DNA of 64,000 bases from Gordius sp. MW1. Its lineage: Eukaryota; Nematomorpha; Gordioida; Gordea; Gordiidae. The stretch spans positions 15,074,060 to 15,138,059 of the forward strand of contig OZ038529.1 of NCBI GenBank assembly GCA_964036665.1, written 5' to 3'. The translations under genes and the position numbers were made by a program. The notes under the pieces are model-generated. The model made no database searches. It was not told where the DNA came from and saw nothing but the letters and a program-made list of their open reading frames with translations. Positions 1 to 12,000 of this stretch are shown here, one piece after another. Positions within the stretch are counted from its first letter, which is position 1. Every line of letters begins with the position of its first letter.

Positions 1-67
1 CAACTTTCATTCTGATGCATATGGTTGAAAGAAAAATATGTGAAAAATTTTGAGGTAAAAATATTTA

Positions 68-76
68 TTTTTTTCG
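68..76. repeat. Left copy of 9-bp direct repeat flanking the insertion
   Basis: TTTTTTTCG at 68-76 is native satellite sequence and is repeated at 261-269 on the far side of the non-satellite segment. The arrangement resembles a target-site duplication. Seven of the nine bases are a T run, so chance or slippage is possible. Confidence 0.5.
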
Positions 77-260
77 ATTAGAAAAACATTCGGTTATGGC
101 TAATGAATTATATTTACAGATGGTTATGCCGAACGAAAAATAAGCTACAAATCATTTTGTACTTTTCGCGCAATGTTAAAAAATTATTTATGTTCGCTTT
201 TTGCCGCGGGCGAAAATAATCCTCTGCGGTTTCACTATGAACACCTCATATTTACAATAG
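77..260. other. Non-satellite insertion in a monomer, origin unknown
   Basis: This is the only stretch in the window that does not match the satellite. The monomer is normal up to the TTTTTTTCGATT at 68-79 and resumes at TGAAAGAGCATG near 273. The CAACTTTCAT landmarks at 1 and 533 are 532 bp apart, about 188 bp more than one monomer, which fits an insertion. The segment has local G+C-rich patches (TTGCCGCGGGCG around 202-212). It contains a short stem TTCGC (193-197) / GCGAA (210-214), a direct repeat GGTTATG (92-98 and 122-128) and another, ATATTTACA (110-118 and 248-256). It has no terminal inverted repeats, no poly-A tail and no coding capacity. It could be a short non-autonomous element, a solo fragment or filler DNA. 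I do not recognise the family. Confidence 0.8.
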
Positions 261-269
261 TTTTTTTCG
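261..269. repeat. Right copy of 9-bp direct repeat flanking the insertion
   Basis: TTTTTTTCG at 261-269 matches 68-76. It is followed by TGAGTGAAAGAGC where the intact monomer has ATTCTATGTGAAAGAGC, so a few bases were lost or changed next to the right edge. This weakens but does not remove the target-site-duplication reading. Confidence 0.45.
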
Positions 270-1437
270 TGAGTGAAAGAGCATGAAAAAATATATAAAA
301 GTAAGCCAATTTGAGAATCCTATTATCCTCGATTTACTTCCGAAAAGAGGTTTTAAGCTGCCAGAACTATTCATTTTGACAAAAGACAACGTTTTATTCG
401 ATTAGTTTGTTGTATCGCAACGTGAGTGCTGAATTTTTGAAAACTGCTCTATGCGATTATGATTTCAAAGTAATAGTTTTTAGATTCTGATAAATTTTTA
501 CTTGGGATCATAGAAACCACGTCTGAAAACGACAACTTTCATCGGATGAATACGGTTCAAAAAAAATATGTGAAAAATTTTAAGGTAAAAATATTTATTT
601 TTTTCGATTCTATGTGAAAGAGCATGAAAAAATATATAAAAGTAAGGCAATTTGAGAATCCTATTATCCTCGATTTACTTCCGAAAAGAGGTTTGAAGCT
701 GCGAGAACTATCATTTTGACAAAAGACAACGTTTTGTTGTTGCGATTAGTTTGTTGTATCGCAACGTGAGTGCTTAATTTTTCAAAAATGCACTATGCGA
801 TCATGATTTCAAAGTAATAGTTTTTGATTCTGATAAATTTTTACTTTTTATCATGGAAACCACGTCTGAAAACGACAACTTTCATCGGATGAATACGGTT
901 CAAAGAAAAATATGTGAAAAGTTTTGAGGTAAAAATATTTATTTTTTTCGATTCTATGTGAAAGAGCATGAAAAATATTTAAAAGTAAGCCAATTTGAGA
1001 ATTCTATTATCCTCGATTGACTTCCGCAAAGAGGTTTTAAGCTGCGAGAACTATCATTTTGACAAAAGACAACGTTTTATTGTTGCGATTAGTTTGTTGT
1101 ATCGCAACGTGAGTGCTGAATTTTTCAAAAATGCACTATGCGATCATGATTTTAAAGTAATAGTTTTCTGAATCTGATAAATTTTTACTTATTATCATCG
1201 ATACCACGTCTGAAAACGACAACTTTCATCGGATGCATACGGTTGAAAGAAAAATTTGTGAAAAATTTTGAGGTAAAAATATTTTTTTTTTTCGATTCTA
1301 TGTGAAAGAGCATGAAAAAATATATAAAAGTAAGCCAATTTGAGAATCCTATTATCCTCGATTGACTTCCGAAAAGAGGTTTTAAGCTGCGAGAATTATC
1401 ATTTTGACAAAAGACAACGTTTTATTGTTGCGATTAG

Positions 1438-1553
1438 TTTGTTGTATCGCAACGTGAGTGCTTAATTTTTGAAAATGGCTCTATGCGATCATGATTTTGT
1501 TGTATCGCAACGTGAGTGCTTAATTTTTCAAAAATGCACTATGCGATCATGAT
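1438..1553 (+). repeat. 58-bp partial tandem duplication, first
   Basis: Monomer starts at 1453 and 1511 are only 58 bp apart. After TGCGATCATGATTTT at about 1481-1497 the sequence jumps back to GTTGTATCGCAACGTGAG and repeats the monomer head. The first copy is B-like (AAATGGCTC) and the second A-like (AAATGCAC), so the event joined two subfamilies and was not simple slippage. The join falls in a TTT run just after ATCATGAT. Confidence 0.92.
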
Positions 1554-1838
1554 TTTAAAGTAATAGTTTTCTGATTCTGATAAATTTTTACTTTTTATCA
1601 TCAAAACCACGTCTGAAAACGACAACTTTCATCGGATGCATACGGTTGAAAGAAAAATATGTGAAAAATTTTGAGGTAAAAATATTTATTTTTTTCGATT
1701 CTATGTGAGAGCATGAAAAAATATATAAAAGTAAGCCAATTTGAGAATCCTATTATCCTCGATTTACTTCCGAAAAGAGGTTTTTAGCTGCGAGAACTAT
1801 CATTTTGACAAAAGACAACGTTTTATTGTTGCGATTAG

Positions 1839-1954
1839 TTTGTTGTATCGCAACGTGAGTGCTTAATTTTTGAAAATGGCTCTATGCGATCATGATTTTG
1901 TTGTATCGCAACGTGAGTGCTTAATTTTTCAAAAATGCATTATGCGATCATGAT
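1839..1954 (+). repeat. 58-bp partial tandem duplication, second
   Basis: Monomer starts at 1854 and 1912 are again 58 bp apart, with the same join (CATGATTTTGTTGTATCGC) and the same B-then-A order as the copy about 400 bp upstream. The identical junction means that one event was later duplicated with its monomer. Confidence 0.92.
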
Positions 1955-3602
1955 TTTAAAGTAATAGTTTGATTATGATAAATTTTTACTTTTTATCATC
2001 GAAACCACGTCTGAAAACGACAACTTTCATCGGATGCATACGGTTGAAAGAAAAATATGTGAAAAATTTTGAGGTAAAAATATTTATTTTTTTCGATTCT
2101 ATGTGAAAGAGCATGAAAAAATATATATAAGTAAGCCAATTTGAGAATCCTATTATCCTCGATTTACTTCCGAAAAGAGGTTTTAAGCTGCGAGAACTAT
2201 CATTTTGACAAAAGACAACGTTTTATTGTTGCGATTAGTTTGTTGTATCGCAACGTGAGTGCTTAATTTTTGAAAATGGCTCTATGCGATCATGATTTCA
2301 AAGTAATAGTTTTCAGATTCTGATAAATTTTTACTTGGGATTATAAACCACGTCTGAAAACGACAACTTTCATCGGGTGAATACGGTCCAAAGAAAAATA
2401 TGTGAAAAATTTTGAGGTAAAAATATTTATTTTTTTTGATTCTATGTGAAAGAGCATGAAAAAATATATAAACGTAAGCCAATTTGAGAATCCTATTATC
2501 CTCGATTGACTTCCGAAAAGAGGTTTTAAGCTGCGAGAATTATCATTTTGACAAAAGACAACGTTTTATTGTTGCGATTAGTTTGTTGTATCGCAACGTG
2601 AGTGCTTAATTTTTCAAAAATGCACTATTCGATCATGATTTCAAAGTAATAGTTTTTTGATTCTGATAAATTTTTACTTTTTATCATCGAAACCACGTCT
2701 GAAAACGACAACTTTCATCGGATGCATACGGTTGAAAGAAAAAATGTGAAAAATTTTGAGGTAAAAATATTTATTTTTTTCGATTCTATGTGAAAGAGCG
2801 TAAAAAAATATATAAAAGTAAGCCAATTTGAGAATCCTATTATCCTCGATTGACTTCCGCAAAGAGGTTTTAAGCTGCGAGATCTATCATTTTGACAAAA
2901 GACAACGTTTTATTGTTGCGATTAGTTTGTTGTATCGCAACGTGAGTGCTTAATTTTTCAAAAATGCATTATGCGATCATGATTTCAAAGTAATAGTTTT
3001 CTGATTGATAAATTTTTACTTTTTATCATGGAAACCACGTCTGAAAATGACAACTTTCATCGGATGCATACGGTTGAAAGAAAAATATGTGAAAAATTTT
3101 GAGGTAAAAATATCTATTTTTTTCGATTCTATGTGAAAGAGCATGAAAAAATATATATAAGTAAGCCAATTTGAAAATCCTATTATCCTCGATTTACTTC
3201 CGAAAAGAGGTTTTAAGCTGCGAGAACTATCATTTTGACAAAAGACAACGTTTTATTGTTGCGATGAGTTTGTTGTATCGCAACGTGAGTGCTTAATTTT
3301 TTGAAAACTGCTCTATGCGATTATGCTTTCAAAGTAATAGTTTTTAGATTCTGATAAATATTTACTTGGGATCATAGAAACCACGTCTGAAAACGACAAC
3401 TTTCATCGGATGAATACGGTTCAAAGAAAAATATGTGAAAAATTTTGAGGTAAAAATATTTTTTTTTTCGATTCTATGTGAAAGAGCATGAAAAAATATA
3501 TTAAAGTAAGCCAATTTGAGAATCCTATTATCCTCGATTGACTTCCGAAAAGAGGTTTTAAGCTGCGAGAACTATCATTTTGACAAAAGACAACGTTTTA
3601 TT

Positions 3603-3629
3603 GTTGCGATTAGTTTGTTGTATCGCAAC
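3603..3629. repeat. Conserved 8-bp inverted repeat, left-arm example
   Basis: GTTGCGAT (3603-3610) and ATCGCAAC (3622-3629) are perfect reverse complements separated by an 11-nt loop. The pair recurs once per monomer in almost all of about 186 copies in both arms. Stem mutations are few and mostly inherited with HOR copies: GTTGCAAAT near 5960, 9724, 13487, 17253 and 22739, GGGAT near 34971 and 36000, and GCTGCGAT near 37715 and 44594. It could be a hairpin or a binding site for a dimeric protein. Function is unknown. Confidence 0.9.
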
Positions 3630-3663
3630 GTGAGTGCTTAATTTTTCAAAAATGCAATATGCG

Positions 3664-3671
3664 ATCATGAT
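3664..3671. repeat. ATCATGAT palindrome, once per monomer (example)
   Basis: The perfect 8-bp palindrome sits in the context TATGCGATCATGATTT about 35 bp after the monomer start used here. It is present in most monomers of both arms. It is a repeated site of rearrangement: the arm inversion breaks directly after it (32720), both 58-bp duplications rejoin within a few bases of it (about 1496 and 1897), and a 4-bp loss gives TATGCATGATTT near 4663, 8757, 12520, 16286 and 21774. Confidence 0.85.
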
Positions 3672-3750
3672 TTTAAAGTAATAGTTTTCTGATTCTGATA
3701 AATTTTTACTTTTTATTATCGAAACCACGTCTGAAAACGACAACTTTCAT

Positions 3751-3762
3751 CGGATGCATACG
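3751..3762. repeat. Near-palindrome CGGATGCATACG (example)
   Basis: The twelve bases centred on ATGCAT match their reverse complement at 10 of 12 positions. The element is intact in subfamily A. In subfamily B the core becomes ATGAAT, which destroys the symmetry. If it were a protein site, only part of the array would carry it. No protein is known from this sequence to bind it. Confidence 0.6.
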
Positions 3763-3770
3763 GTTGAAAG

Positions 3771-3812
3771 AAAAATATGTGAAAAATTTTGAGGTAAAAA
3801 TATTTTTTTTTT
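3771..3812 (+). repeat. Spaced A/T tracts, predicted curved DNA (example)
   Basis: Runs of five As begin at 3771, 3782 and 3796, followed by a long T run from 3803, so tracts fall at roughly helical spacing (11, 14 and about 7-11 bp). The pattern is conserved in nearly every monomer. In-phase A-tracts are known to bend DNA and are common in satellites. Curvature here is inferred and not measured. Confidence 0.6.
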
Positions 3813-4316
3813 CGATTCTATGTGAAAGAGCATGAAAAAATATATAAAAGTAAGCCAATTTGAGAATCCTATTATCCTCGATTTACTTCCGAAAAGAGGT
3901 TTTTAGCTGCGAGAACTATCATTTTGACAAAAGACAACGTTTTATTGTTGCGATTAGTTTGTTGTATCGCAACGTGAGTGCTTAATTTTTGAAAATGGCT
4001 CTATGCGATCATGATTTCAAAGTAATAGTTTTAGATTCTGATAAATTTTTACTTTTTATCATCGAAACCACGTCTGAAAACGACAACCTTCATCGGATGC
4101 ATACGGTTGAAAGAAAAATATGTGAAAAATTTTTAGGTAAAAATATTTATTTTTTTCGATTCTATGTGAAAGAGCATGAAAAAATATATAAAAGTAAGCC
4201 AATTTGAGAATCCTATTATCCTCGATTTACTTCCGAAAAGAGGTTTTAAGCTGCCAGAACTATCATTTTGACAAAAGACAACCTTTTATTGTTGCGATTA
4301 GTTTGTTGTATCGCAA

Positions 4317-4630
4317 CGTGAGTGCCTAATTTTTCAAAAATGCACTATGCGATCATGATTTTAAAGTAATAGTTTTCTGATTCTGATAACGTGTGAAAAC
4401 GACAACTTTCATCGGATGCATACGGTTGAAAGAAAAATATGTGAAAAATTTTGAGGTAAAAATATTTACTTTTTTTGATTCTATGTGAGAGGCTGAAAAA
4501 ATATATAAAAGTAAGCCAATTTGAGAACCCAATAACCTCGATTTACTTCCGAAAAGAGGTTTTAAGCTGCCAGAACTATCATTTTGACAAAAGACAACGT
4601 TATTGTTGCGATTAGTTTGTTGTATCGCAA
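4317..4630 (+). repeat. Shortened monomer (314 bp)
   Basis: About 26-30 bp are lost between CTGATA and ACGTGTGAAAACG, removing the AATTTTTACTTTTTATCATC segment near 4389. The orthologous monomers in the later HOR copies (8385, 12148, 15914 and 21400) keep it, so the deletion is private to this copy. Confidence 0.9.
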
Positions 4631-4948
4631 CGTGAGTGCTTAATTTTTGAAAATGGCTCTATGCATGATTTCAAAGTAATAGTTTTAGATTCTGATAAAT
4701 TTTTACTTGGGATCATAGAAACCACGTCTGCATCGGATGATTACGGTTCAAAGAAAAATATGTGAAAAATTTTGTGGTAAAAATATTTATTTTTTTCGGT
4801 TCTATGTGAAAGAGCATGAAAAAATATATAAAAGTAAGCCAATCTTATTATCCTCGATTTACTTCCGAAAAAAGGTTTTAAGCTGCGAGAACTATCATTT
4901 TGACAAAAGACAACGTTTTATTGTTGCGATTAGTTTGTTGTATCGCAA
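4631..4948 (+). repeat. Shortened monomer (318 bp), three deletions
   Basis: Three losses account for the short length: 4 bp at TATGCATGATTT, about 14 bp at CGTCTGCATCGG (the AAAACGACAACTTT block) and 8 bp at CCAATCTTATT. The first and third are shared with HOR copies at 8725, 12488, 16254 and 21740. The middle one is private. This shows nested ages of change inside one monomer lineage. Confidence 0.9.
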
Positions 4949-5293
4949 CGTGAGTGCTTAATTTTTGAAAATGGCTCTATGCGATCATGATTTCAAAGTA
5001 ATAGTTTTCAGATTCTGATAAATTTTTACTTGGGATCATATAAACCACGTCTGAAAACGACAACTTTCATCGGGTGAATACGGTCCAAAGAAAAATATGT
5101 GAAAAATTTTGAGGTAAAAATATTTATTTTTTTTGATTCTATGTGAAAGAGCATGAAAAAATATATAAACGTAAGCCAATTTGAGAATCCTATTATCCTC
5201 GATTGACTTCCGAAAAGTGGTTTTAAGCAGCGAGAATTATCATTTTGACAAAAGACAACGTTTTATTGTTGCGATTAGTTTGTTGTATCGCAA

Positions 5294-8200
5294 CGTGAGT
5301 GCTTAATTTTTCAAAAATGCACTATTCGATCATGATTTCAAAGTAATAGTTTTTTGATTCTGATAAATTTTTACTTTTTATCATCGAAACCACGTCTGAA
5401 AACGACAACTTTCATCGGATGCATACGGTTGAAAGAAAAAATGTGAAAAATTTTGAGGTAAAAATATTTATTTTTTTCGATTCTATGTGAAAGAGCGTAA
5501 AAAAATATATAAAAGTAAGCCAATTTGAGAATCCTATTATCCTCGATTGACTTCCGCAAAGAGGTTTTAAGCTGCGAGATCTATCATTTTGACAAAAGAC
5601 AACGTTTTATTGTTGCGATTAGTTTGTTGTATCGCAACGTGAGTGCTTAATTTTTGAAGATGGCTCTATGCGATCATGATTTCAAAGTAATAGTTTTTAG
5701 ATTCTGATAAATTTTTACTTTTTATCATCGAAACCACGTCTGAAAACGACAACTTTCATCGGATGCATACGGTTGAAAGAAAAATATGTGAAAAATTTTG
5801 AGGTAAAAATATTTATTTTTTTCGATTCTATGTGAAAGAGCATGAAAAAATATATATAAGTAAGCCAATTTGAGAATCCTATTATCCTCGATTTACTTCC
5901 GAAAAGAGGTTTTTAGCTGCCAGAACTATCATTTTGACAAAAGACAACGTTTTATTGTTGCAAATAGTTTGTTGTATCGCAACGTGAGTGCTTATTTTTT
6001 GAAAAATGCACTATGCGATCATGATTTTAAAGTAATAGTTTGATTCTGATAAATTTTTACTTTTTATCATCGAAACCACGTCTGAAAACGACAACTTTCA
6101 TCGGATGCATACGGTTGAAAGAAAAATATGTGAAAAATTTTAAGGTAAAAATATTTATTTTTTTCGATTCTATGTGAAAGAGCATGAAAAAATATATATA
6201 AGTAAGCCAATTTGAGAATCCTATTATCCTCGATTTACTTCCGAAAAGAGGTTTTAAGCTGCGAGAACTATCATTTTGACAAAAGACAACGTTTTATTGT
6301 TGCGATTAGTTTGTTGTATCGCAACGTGAGTGCTTAATTTTTGAAAATGGCTCTATGCGATCATGATTTCAAAGTAATAGTTTTCAGATTCTGATAAATT
6401 TTTACTTGGGATCATATAAACCACGTCTGAAAACGACAACTTTCATCGGGTGAATACGGTCCAAAGAAAAATATGTGAAAAATTTTGAGGTAAAAATATT
6501 TATTTTTTTTGATTCTATGTGAAAGAGCATGAAAAAATATATAAACGTAAGCCAATTTGAGAATCCTATTATCCTCGATTGACTTCCGAAAAGTGGTTTT
6601 AAGCTGCGAGAATTATCATTTTGACAAAAGACAACGTTTTATTGTTGCGATTAGTTTGTTGTATCGCAACGTGAGTGCTTAATTTTTCAAAAATGCACTA
6701 TTCGATCATGATTTCAAAGTAATAGTTTTTTGATTCTGATAAATTTTTACTTTTTATCATCGAAACCACGTCTGAAAACGACAACTTTCATCGGATGCAT
6801 ACGGTTGAAAGAAAAAATGTGAAAAATTTTGAGGTAAAAATATTTATTTTTTTCGATTCTATGTGAAAGAGCGTAAAAAAATATATAAAAGTAAGCCAAT
6901 TTGAGAATCCTATTATCCTCGATTGACTTCCGCAAAGAGGTTTTAAGCTGCGAGATCTATCATTTTGACAAAAGACAACGTTTTATTGTTGCGATTAGTT
7001 TGTTGTATCGCAACGTGAGTGCTTAATTTTTCAAAAATGCATTATGCGATCATGATTTCAAAGTAATAGTTTTCTGATTGATAAATTTTTACTTTTTATC
7101 ATGGAAACCACGTCTGAAAATGACAACTTTCATCGGATGCATACGGTTGAAAGAAAAATATGTGAAAAATTTTGAGGTAAAAATATCTATTTTTTTCGAT
7201 TCTATGTGAAAGAGCATGAAAAAATATATATAAGTAAGCCAATTTGAAAATCCTATTATCCTCGATTTACTTCCGAAAAGAGGTTTTAAGCTGCGAGAAC
7301 TATCATTTTGACAAAAGACAACGTTTTATTGTTGCGATGAGTTTGTTGTATCGCAACGTGAGTGCTTAATTTTTTGAAAACTGCTCTATGCGATTATGCT
7401 TTCAAAGTAATAGTTTTTAGATTCTGATAAATATTTACTTGGGATCATAGAAACCACGTCTGAAAACGACAACTTTCATCGGATGAATACGGTTCAAAGA
7501 AAAATATGTGAAAAATTTTGAGGTAAAAATATTTTTTTTTCGATTCTATGTGAAAGAGCATGAAAAAATATATTAAAGTAAGCCAATTTGAGAATCCTAT
7601 TATCCTCGATTGACTTCCGAAAAGAGGTTTTAAGCTGCGAGAACTATCATTTTGACAAAAGACAACGTTTTATTGTTGCGATTAGTTTGTTGTATCGCAA
7701 CGTGAGTGCTTAATTTTTCAAAAATGCAATATGCGATCATGATTTTAAAGTAATAGTTTTCTGATTCTGATAAATTTTTACTTTTTATTATCGAAACCAC
7801 GTCTGAAAACGACAACTTTCATCGGATGCATACGGTTGAAAGAAAAATATGTGAAAAATTTTGAGGTAAAAATATTTTTTTTTTCGATTCTATGTGAAAG
7901 AGCATGAAAAAATATATAAAAGTAAGCCAATTTGAGAATCCTATTATCCTCGATTTACTTCCGAAAAGAGGTTTTTAGCTGCGAGAACTATCATTTTGAC
8001 AAAAGACAACGTTTTATTGTTGCGATTAGTTTGTTTTATCGCAACGTGAGTGCTTAATTTTTATGGCTCTATGCGATCATGATTTTAAAGTAATAGTTTT
8101 AGATTCTGATAAATTTTTACTTTTTATCATCGAAACCACGTCTGAAAACGACAACCTTCATCGGATGCATACGGTTGAAAGAAAAATATGTGAAAAATTT

Positions 8201-9056
8201 TTAGGTAAAAATATTAATTTTTTTCGATTCTATGTGAAAGAGCATGAAAAAATATATAAAAGTAAGCCAATTTGAGAATCCTATTATCCTCGATTTACTT
8301 CCGAAAAGAGGTTTTAAGCTGCCAGAACTATCATTTTGACAAAAGACAACCTTTTATTGTTGCGATTAGTTTGTTGTATCGCAACGTGAGTGCCTAATTT
8401 TTCAAAAATGCACTATGCGATCATGATTTTAAAGTAATAGTTTTCTGATTCTGATAAATTTTTACTTTTTATCATCAAAACCACGTGTGAAAACGACAAC
8501 TTTCATCGGATGCATACGGTTGAAAGAAAAATATGTGAAAAATTTTGAGGTAAAAATATTTACTTTTTTTGATTCTATGTGAGAGGCTGAAAAAATATAT
8601 AAAAGTAAGCCAATTTGAGAACCCAATAACCTCGATTTACTTCCGAAAAGAGGTTTTAAGCTGCCAGAACTATCATTTTGACAAAAGACAACGTTATTGT
8701 TGCGATTAGTTTGTTGTATCGCAACGTGAGTGCTTAATTTTTGAAAATGGCTCTATGCATGATTTCAAAGTAATAGTTTTAGATTCTGATAAATTTTTAC
8801 TTGGGATCATAGAAACCACGTCTGAAAACGACAACTTTCATCGGATGATTACGGTTCAAAGAAAAATATGTGAAAAATTTTGTGGTAAAAATATTTATTT
8901 TTTTCGGTTCTATGTGGAAGAGCATGAAAAAATATATAAAAGTAAGCCAATCTTATTATCCTCGATTTACTTCCGAAAAAAGGTTTTAAGCTGCCAGAAC
9001 TATCATTTTGACAAAAGACAACGTTTTATTGTTGCGATTAGTTTGTTGTATCGCAA
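5294..9056 (+). repeat. 11-monomer HOR, copy 1 (3763 bp)
   Basis: Monomers start at 5294, 5638, 5983, 6325, 6670, 7014, 7357, 7701, 8045, 8385 and 8725. Each is matched 3763 bp downstream with very few differences, including private single-base and indel states such as the missing GAAA before ATGGCTC (8060) and the GTTTTATCGC change (8034). The copy is directly abutted by copy 2, so this is a true tandem higher-order repeat. Confidence 0.95.
7014..9056 (+). repeat. Six-monomer module, copy 2 of 5
   Basis: Same six types in the same order, 2043 bp. It lacks the two private deletions of copy 1. It carries the 4-bp loss giving TTTTTATGGCTC near 8060, shared only with the next copy. Confidence 0.92.
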
Positions 9057-12000
9057 CGTGAGTGCTTAATTTTTCAAAAATGCACTATTCGATCATGATT
9101 TCAAAGTAATAGTTTTTTGATTCTGATAAATTTTTACTTTTTATCATCGAAACCACGTCTGAAAACGACAACTTTCATCGGATGCATACGGTTGAAAGAA
9201 AAAATGTGAAAAATTTTGAGGTAAAAATATTTATTTTTTTCGATTCTATGTGAAAGAGCGTAAAAAAATATATAAAAGTAAGCCAATTTGAGAATCCTAT
9301 TATCCTCGATTGACTTCCGCAAAGAGGTTTTAAGCTGCGAGATCTATCATTTTGACAAAAGACAACGTTTTATTGTTGCGATTAGTTTGTTGTATCGCAA
9401 CGTGAGTGCTTAATTTTTGAAGATGGCTCTATGCGATCATGATTTCAAAGTAATAGTTTTTAGATTCTGATAAATTTTTACTTTTTATCATCGAAACCAC
9501 GTCTGAAAACGACAACTTTCATCGGATGCATACGGTTGAAAGAAAAATATGTGAAAAATTTTGAGGTAAAAATATTTATTTTTTTCGATTCTATGTGAAA
9601 GAGCATGAAAAAATATATATAAGTAAGCCAATTTGAGAATCCTATTATCCTCGATTTACTTCCGAAAAGAGGTTTTTAGCTGCCAGAACTATCATTTTGA
9701 CAAAAGACAACGTTTTATTGTTGCAAATAGTTTGTTGTATCGCAACGTGAGTGCTTATTTTTTGAAAAATGCACTATGCGATCATGATTTTAAAGTAATA
9801 GTTTGATTCTGATAAATTTTTACTTTTTATCATCGAAACCACGTCTGAAAACGACAACTTTCATCGGATGCATACGGTTGAAAGAAAAATATGTGAAAAA
9901 TTTTAAGGTAAAAATATTTATTTTTTTCGATTCTATGTGAAAGAGCATGAAAAAATATATATAAGTAAGCCAATTTGAGAATCCTATTATCCTCGATTTA
10001 CTTCCGAAAAGAGGTTTTAAGCTGCGAGAACTATCATTTTGACAAAAGACAACGTTTTATTGTTGCGATTAGTTTGTTGTATCGCAACGTGAGTGCTTAA
10101 TTTTTGAAAATGGCTCTATGCGATCATGATTTCAAAGTAATAGTTTTCAGATTCTGATAAATTTTTACTTGGGATCATATAAACCACGTCTGAAAACGAC
10201 AACTTTCATCGGGTGAATACGGTCCAAAGAAAAATATGTGAAAAATTTTGAGGTAAAAATATTTATTTTTTTTGATTCTATGTGAAAGAGCATGAAAAAA
10301 TATATAAACGTAAGCCAATTTGAGAATCCTATTATCCTCGATTGACTTCCGAAAAGTGGTTTTAAGCTGCGAGAATTATCATTTTGACAAAAGACAACGT
10401 TTTATTGTTGCGATTAGTTTGTTGTATCGCAACGTGAGTGCTTAATTTTTCAAAAATGCACTATTCGATCATGATTTCAAAGTAATAGTTTTTTGATTCT
10501 GATAAATTTTTACTTTTTATCATCGAAACCACGTCTGAAAACGACAACTTTCATCGGATGCATACGGTTGAAAGAAAAAATGTGAAAAATTTTGAGGTAA
10601 AAATATTTATTTTTTTCGATTCTATGTGAAAGAGCGTAAAAAAATATATAAAAGTAAGCCAATTTGAGAATCCTATTATCCTCGATTGACTTCCGCAAAG
10701 AGGTTTTAAGCTGCGAGATCTATCATTTTGACAAAAGACAACGTTTTATTGTTGCGATTAGTTTGTTGTATCGCAACGTGAGTGCTTAATTTTTCAAAAA
10801 TGCATTATGCGATCATGATTTCAAAGTAATAGTTTTCTGATTGATAAATTTTTACTTTTTATCATGGAAACCACGTCTGAAAATGACAACTTTCATCGGA
10901 TGCATACGGTTGAAAGAAAAATATGTGAAAAATTTTGAGGTAAAAATATCTATTTTTTTCGATTCTATGTGAAAGAGCATGAAAAAATATATATAAGTAA
11001 GCCAATTTGAAAATCCTATTATCCTCGATTTACTTCCGAAAAGAGGTTTTAAGCTGCGAGAACTATCATTTTGACAAAAGACAACGTTTTATTGTTGCGA
11101 TGAGTTTGTTGTATCGCAACGTGAGTGCTTAATTTTTTGAAAACTGCTCTATGCGATTATGCTTTCAAAGTAATAGTTTTTAGATTCTGATAAATATTTA
11201 CTTGGGATCATAGAAACCACGTCTGAAAACGACAACTTTCATCGGATGAATACGGTTCAAAGAAAAATATGTGAAAAATTTTGAGGTAAAAATATTTTTT
11301 TTTCGATTCTATGTGAAAGAGCATGAAAAAATATATTAAAGTAAGCCAATTTGAGAATCCTATTATCCTCGATTGACTTCCGAAAAGAGGTTTTAAGCTG
11401 CGAGAACTATCATTTTGACAAAAGACAACGTTTTATTGTTGCGATTAGTTTGTTGTATCGCAACGTGAGTGCTTAATTTTTCAAAAATGCAATATGCGAT
11501 CATGATTTTAAAGTAATAGTTTTCTGATTCTGATAAATTTTTACTTTTTATTATCGAAACCACGTCTGAAAACGACAACTTTCATCGGATGCATACGGTT
11601 GAAAGAAAAATATGTGAAAAATTTTGAGGTAAAAATATTTTTTTTTTCGATTCTATGTGAAAGAGCATGAAAAAATATATAAAAGTAAGCCAATTTGAGA
11701 ATCCTATTATCCTCGATTTACTTCCGAAAAGAGGTTTTTAGCTGCGAGAACTATCATTTTGACAAAAGACAACGTTTTATTGTTGCGATTAGTTTGTTTT
11801 ATCGCAACGTGAGTGCTTAATTTTTATGGCTCTATGCGATCATGATTTTAAAGTAATAGTTTTAGATTCTGATAAATTTTTACTTTTTATCATCGAAACC
11901 ACGTCTGAAAACGACAACCTTCATCGGATGCATACGGTTGAAAGAAAAATATGTGAAAAATTTTTAGGTAAAAATATTAATTTTTTTCGATTCTATGTGA

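Larger units (their letters stand above)
1912..4948 (+). repeat. HOR block, earlier copy of 5983-9056
   Basis: Monomers starting at 1912, 2254, 2597, 2941, 3284, 3629, 3973, 4317 and 4631 match in order those at 5983, 6325, 6670, 7014, 7357, 7701, 8045, 8385 and 8725, at an offset of about 4072 bp. Shared rare variants include TTTCTGATTGATAAA, GCGATGAGTTTG and GTGCCTAATT. The copy has extra deletions in its last two monomers and is less like the others than they are like each other, so it looks like an older or edge copy. Confidence 0.9.
2941..4948 (+). repeat. Six-monomer module, copy 1 of 5
   Basis: The module is recognised by six successive monomer types: TTCTGATTGATAAA; GCGATGAGTTTG with GAAAACTGCTC; AAATGCAATATGCG; GGCTC with GACAACCTTCATCG; GTGCCTAATT with CCACGTGTG; and TATGCATGATTT with CCAATCTTATT. 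This copy is 2008 bp and the most deleted. Confidence 0.92.

Noticed and set aside
77-260. Insertion as a LINE/SINE or MITE
   Set aside because: No terminal inverted repeats, poly-A tail or pol III promoter boxes could be identified, so no class is assigned.
2674-2862. Repeated 60-72-codon frames on both strands
   Set aside because: These are chance open stretches of the satellite, seen in any frame lacking stops in one monomer. They have no independent support and were left out of the feature list.
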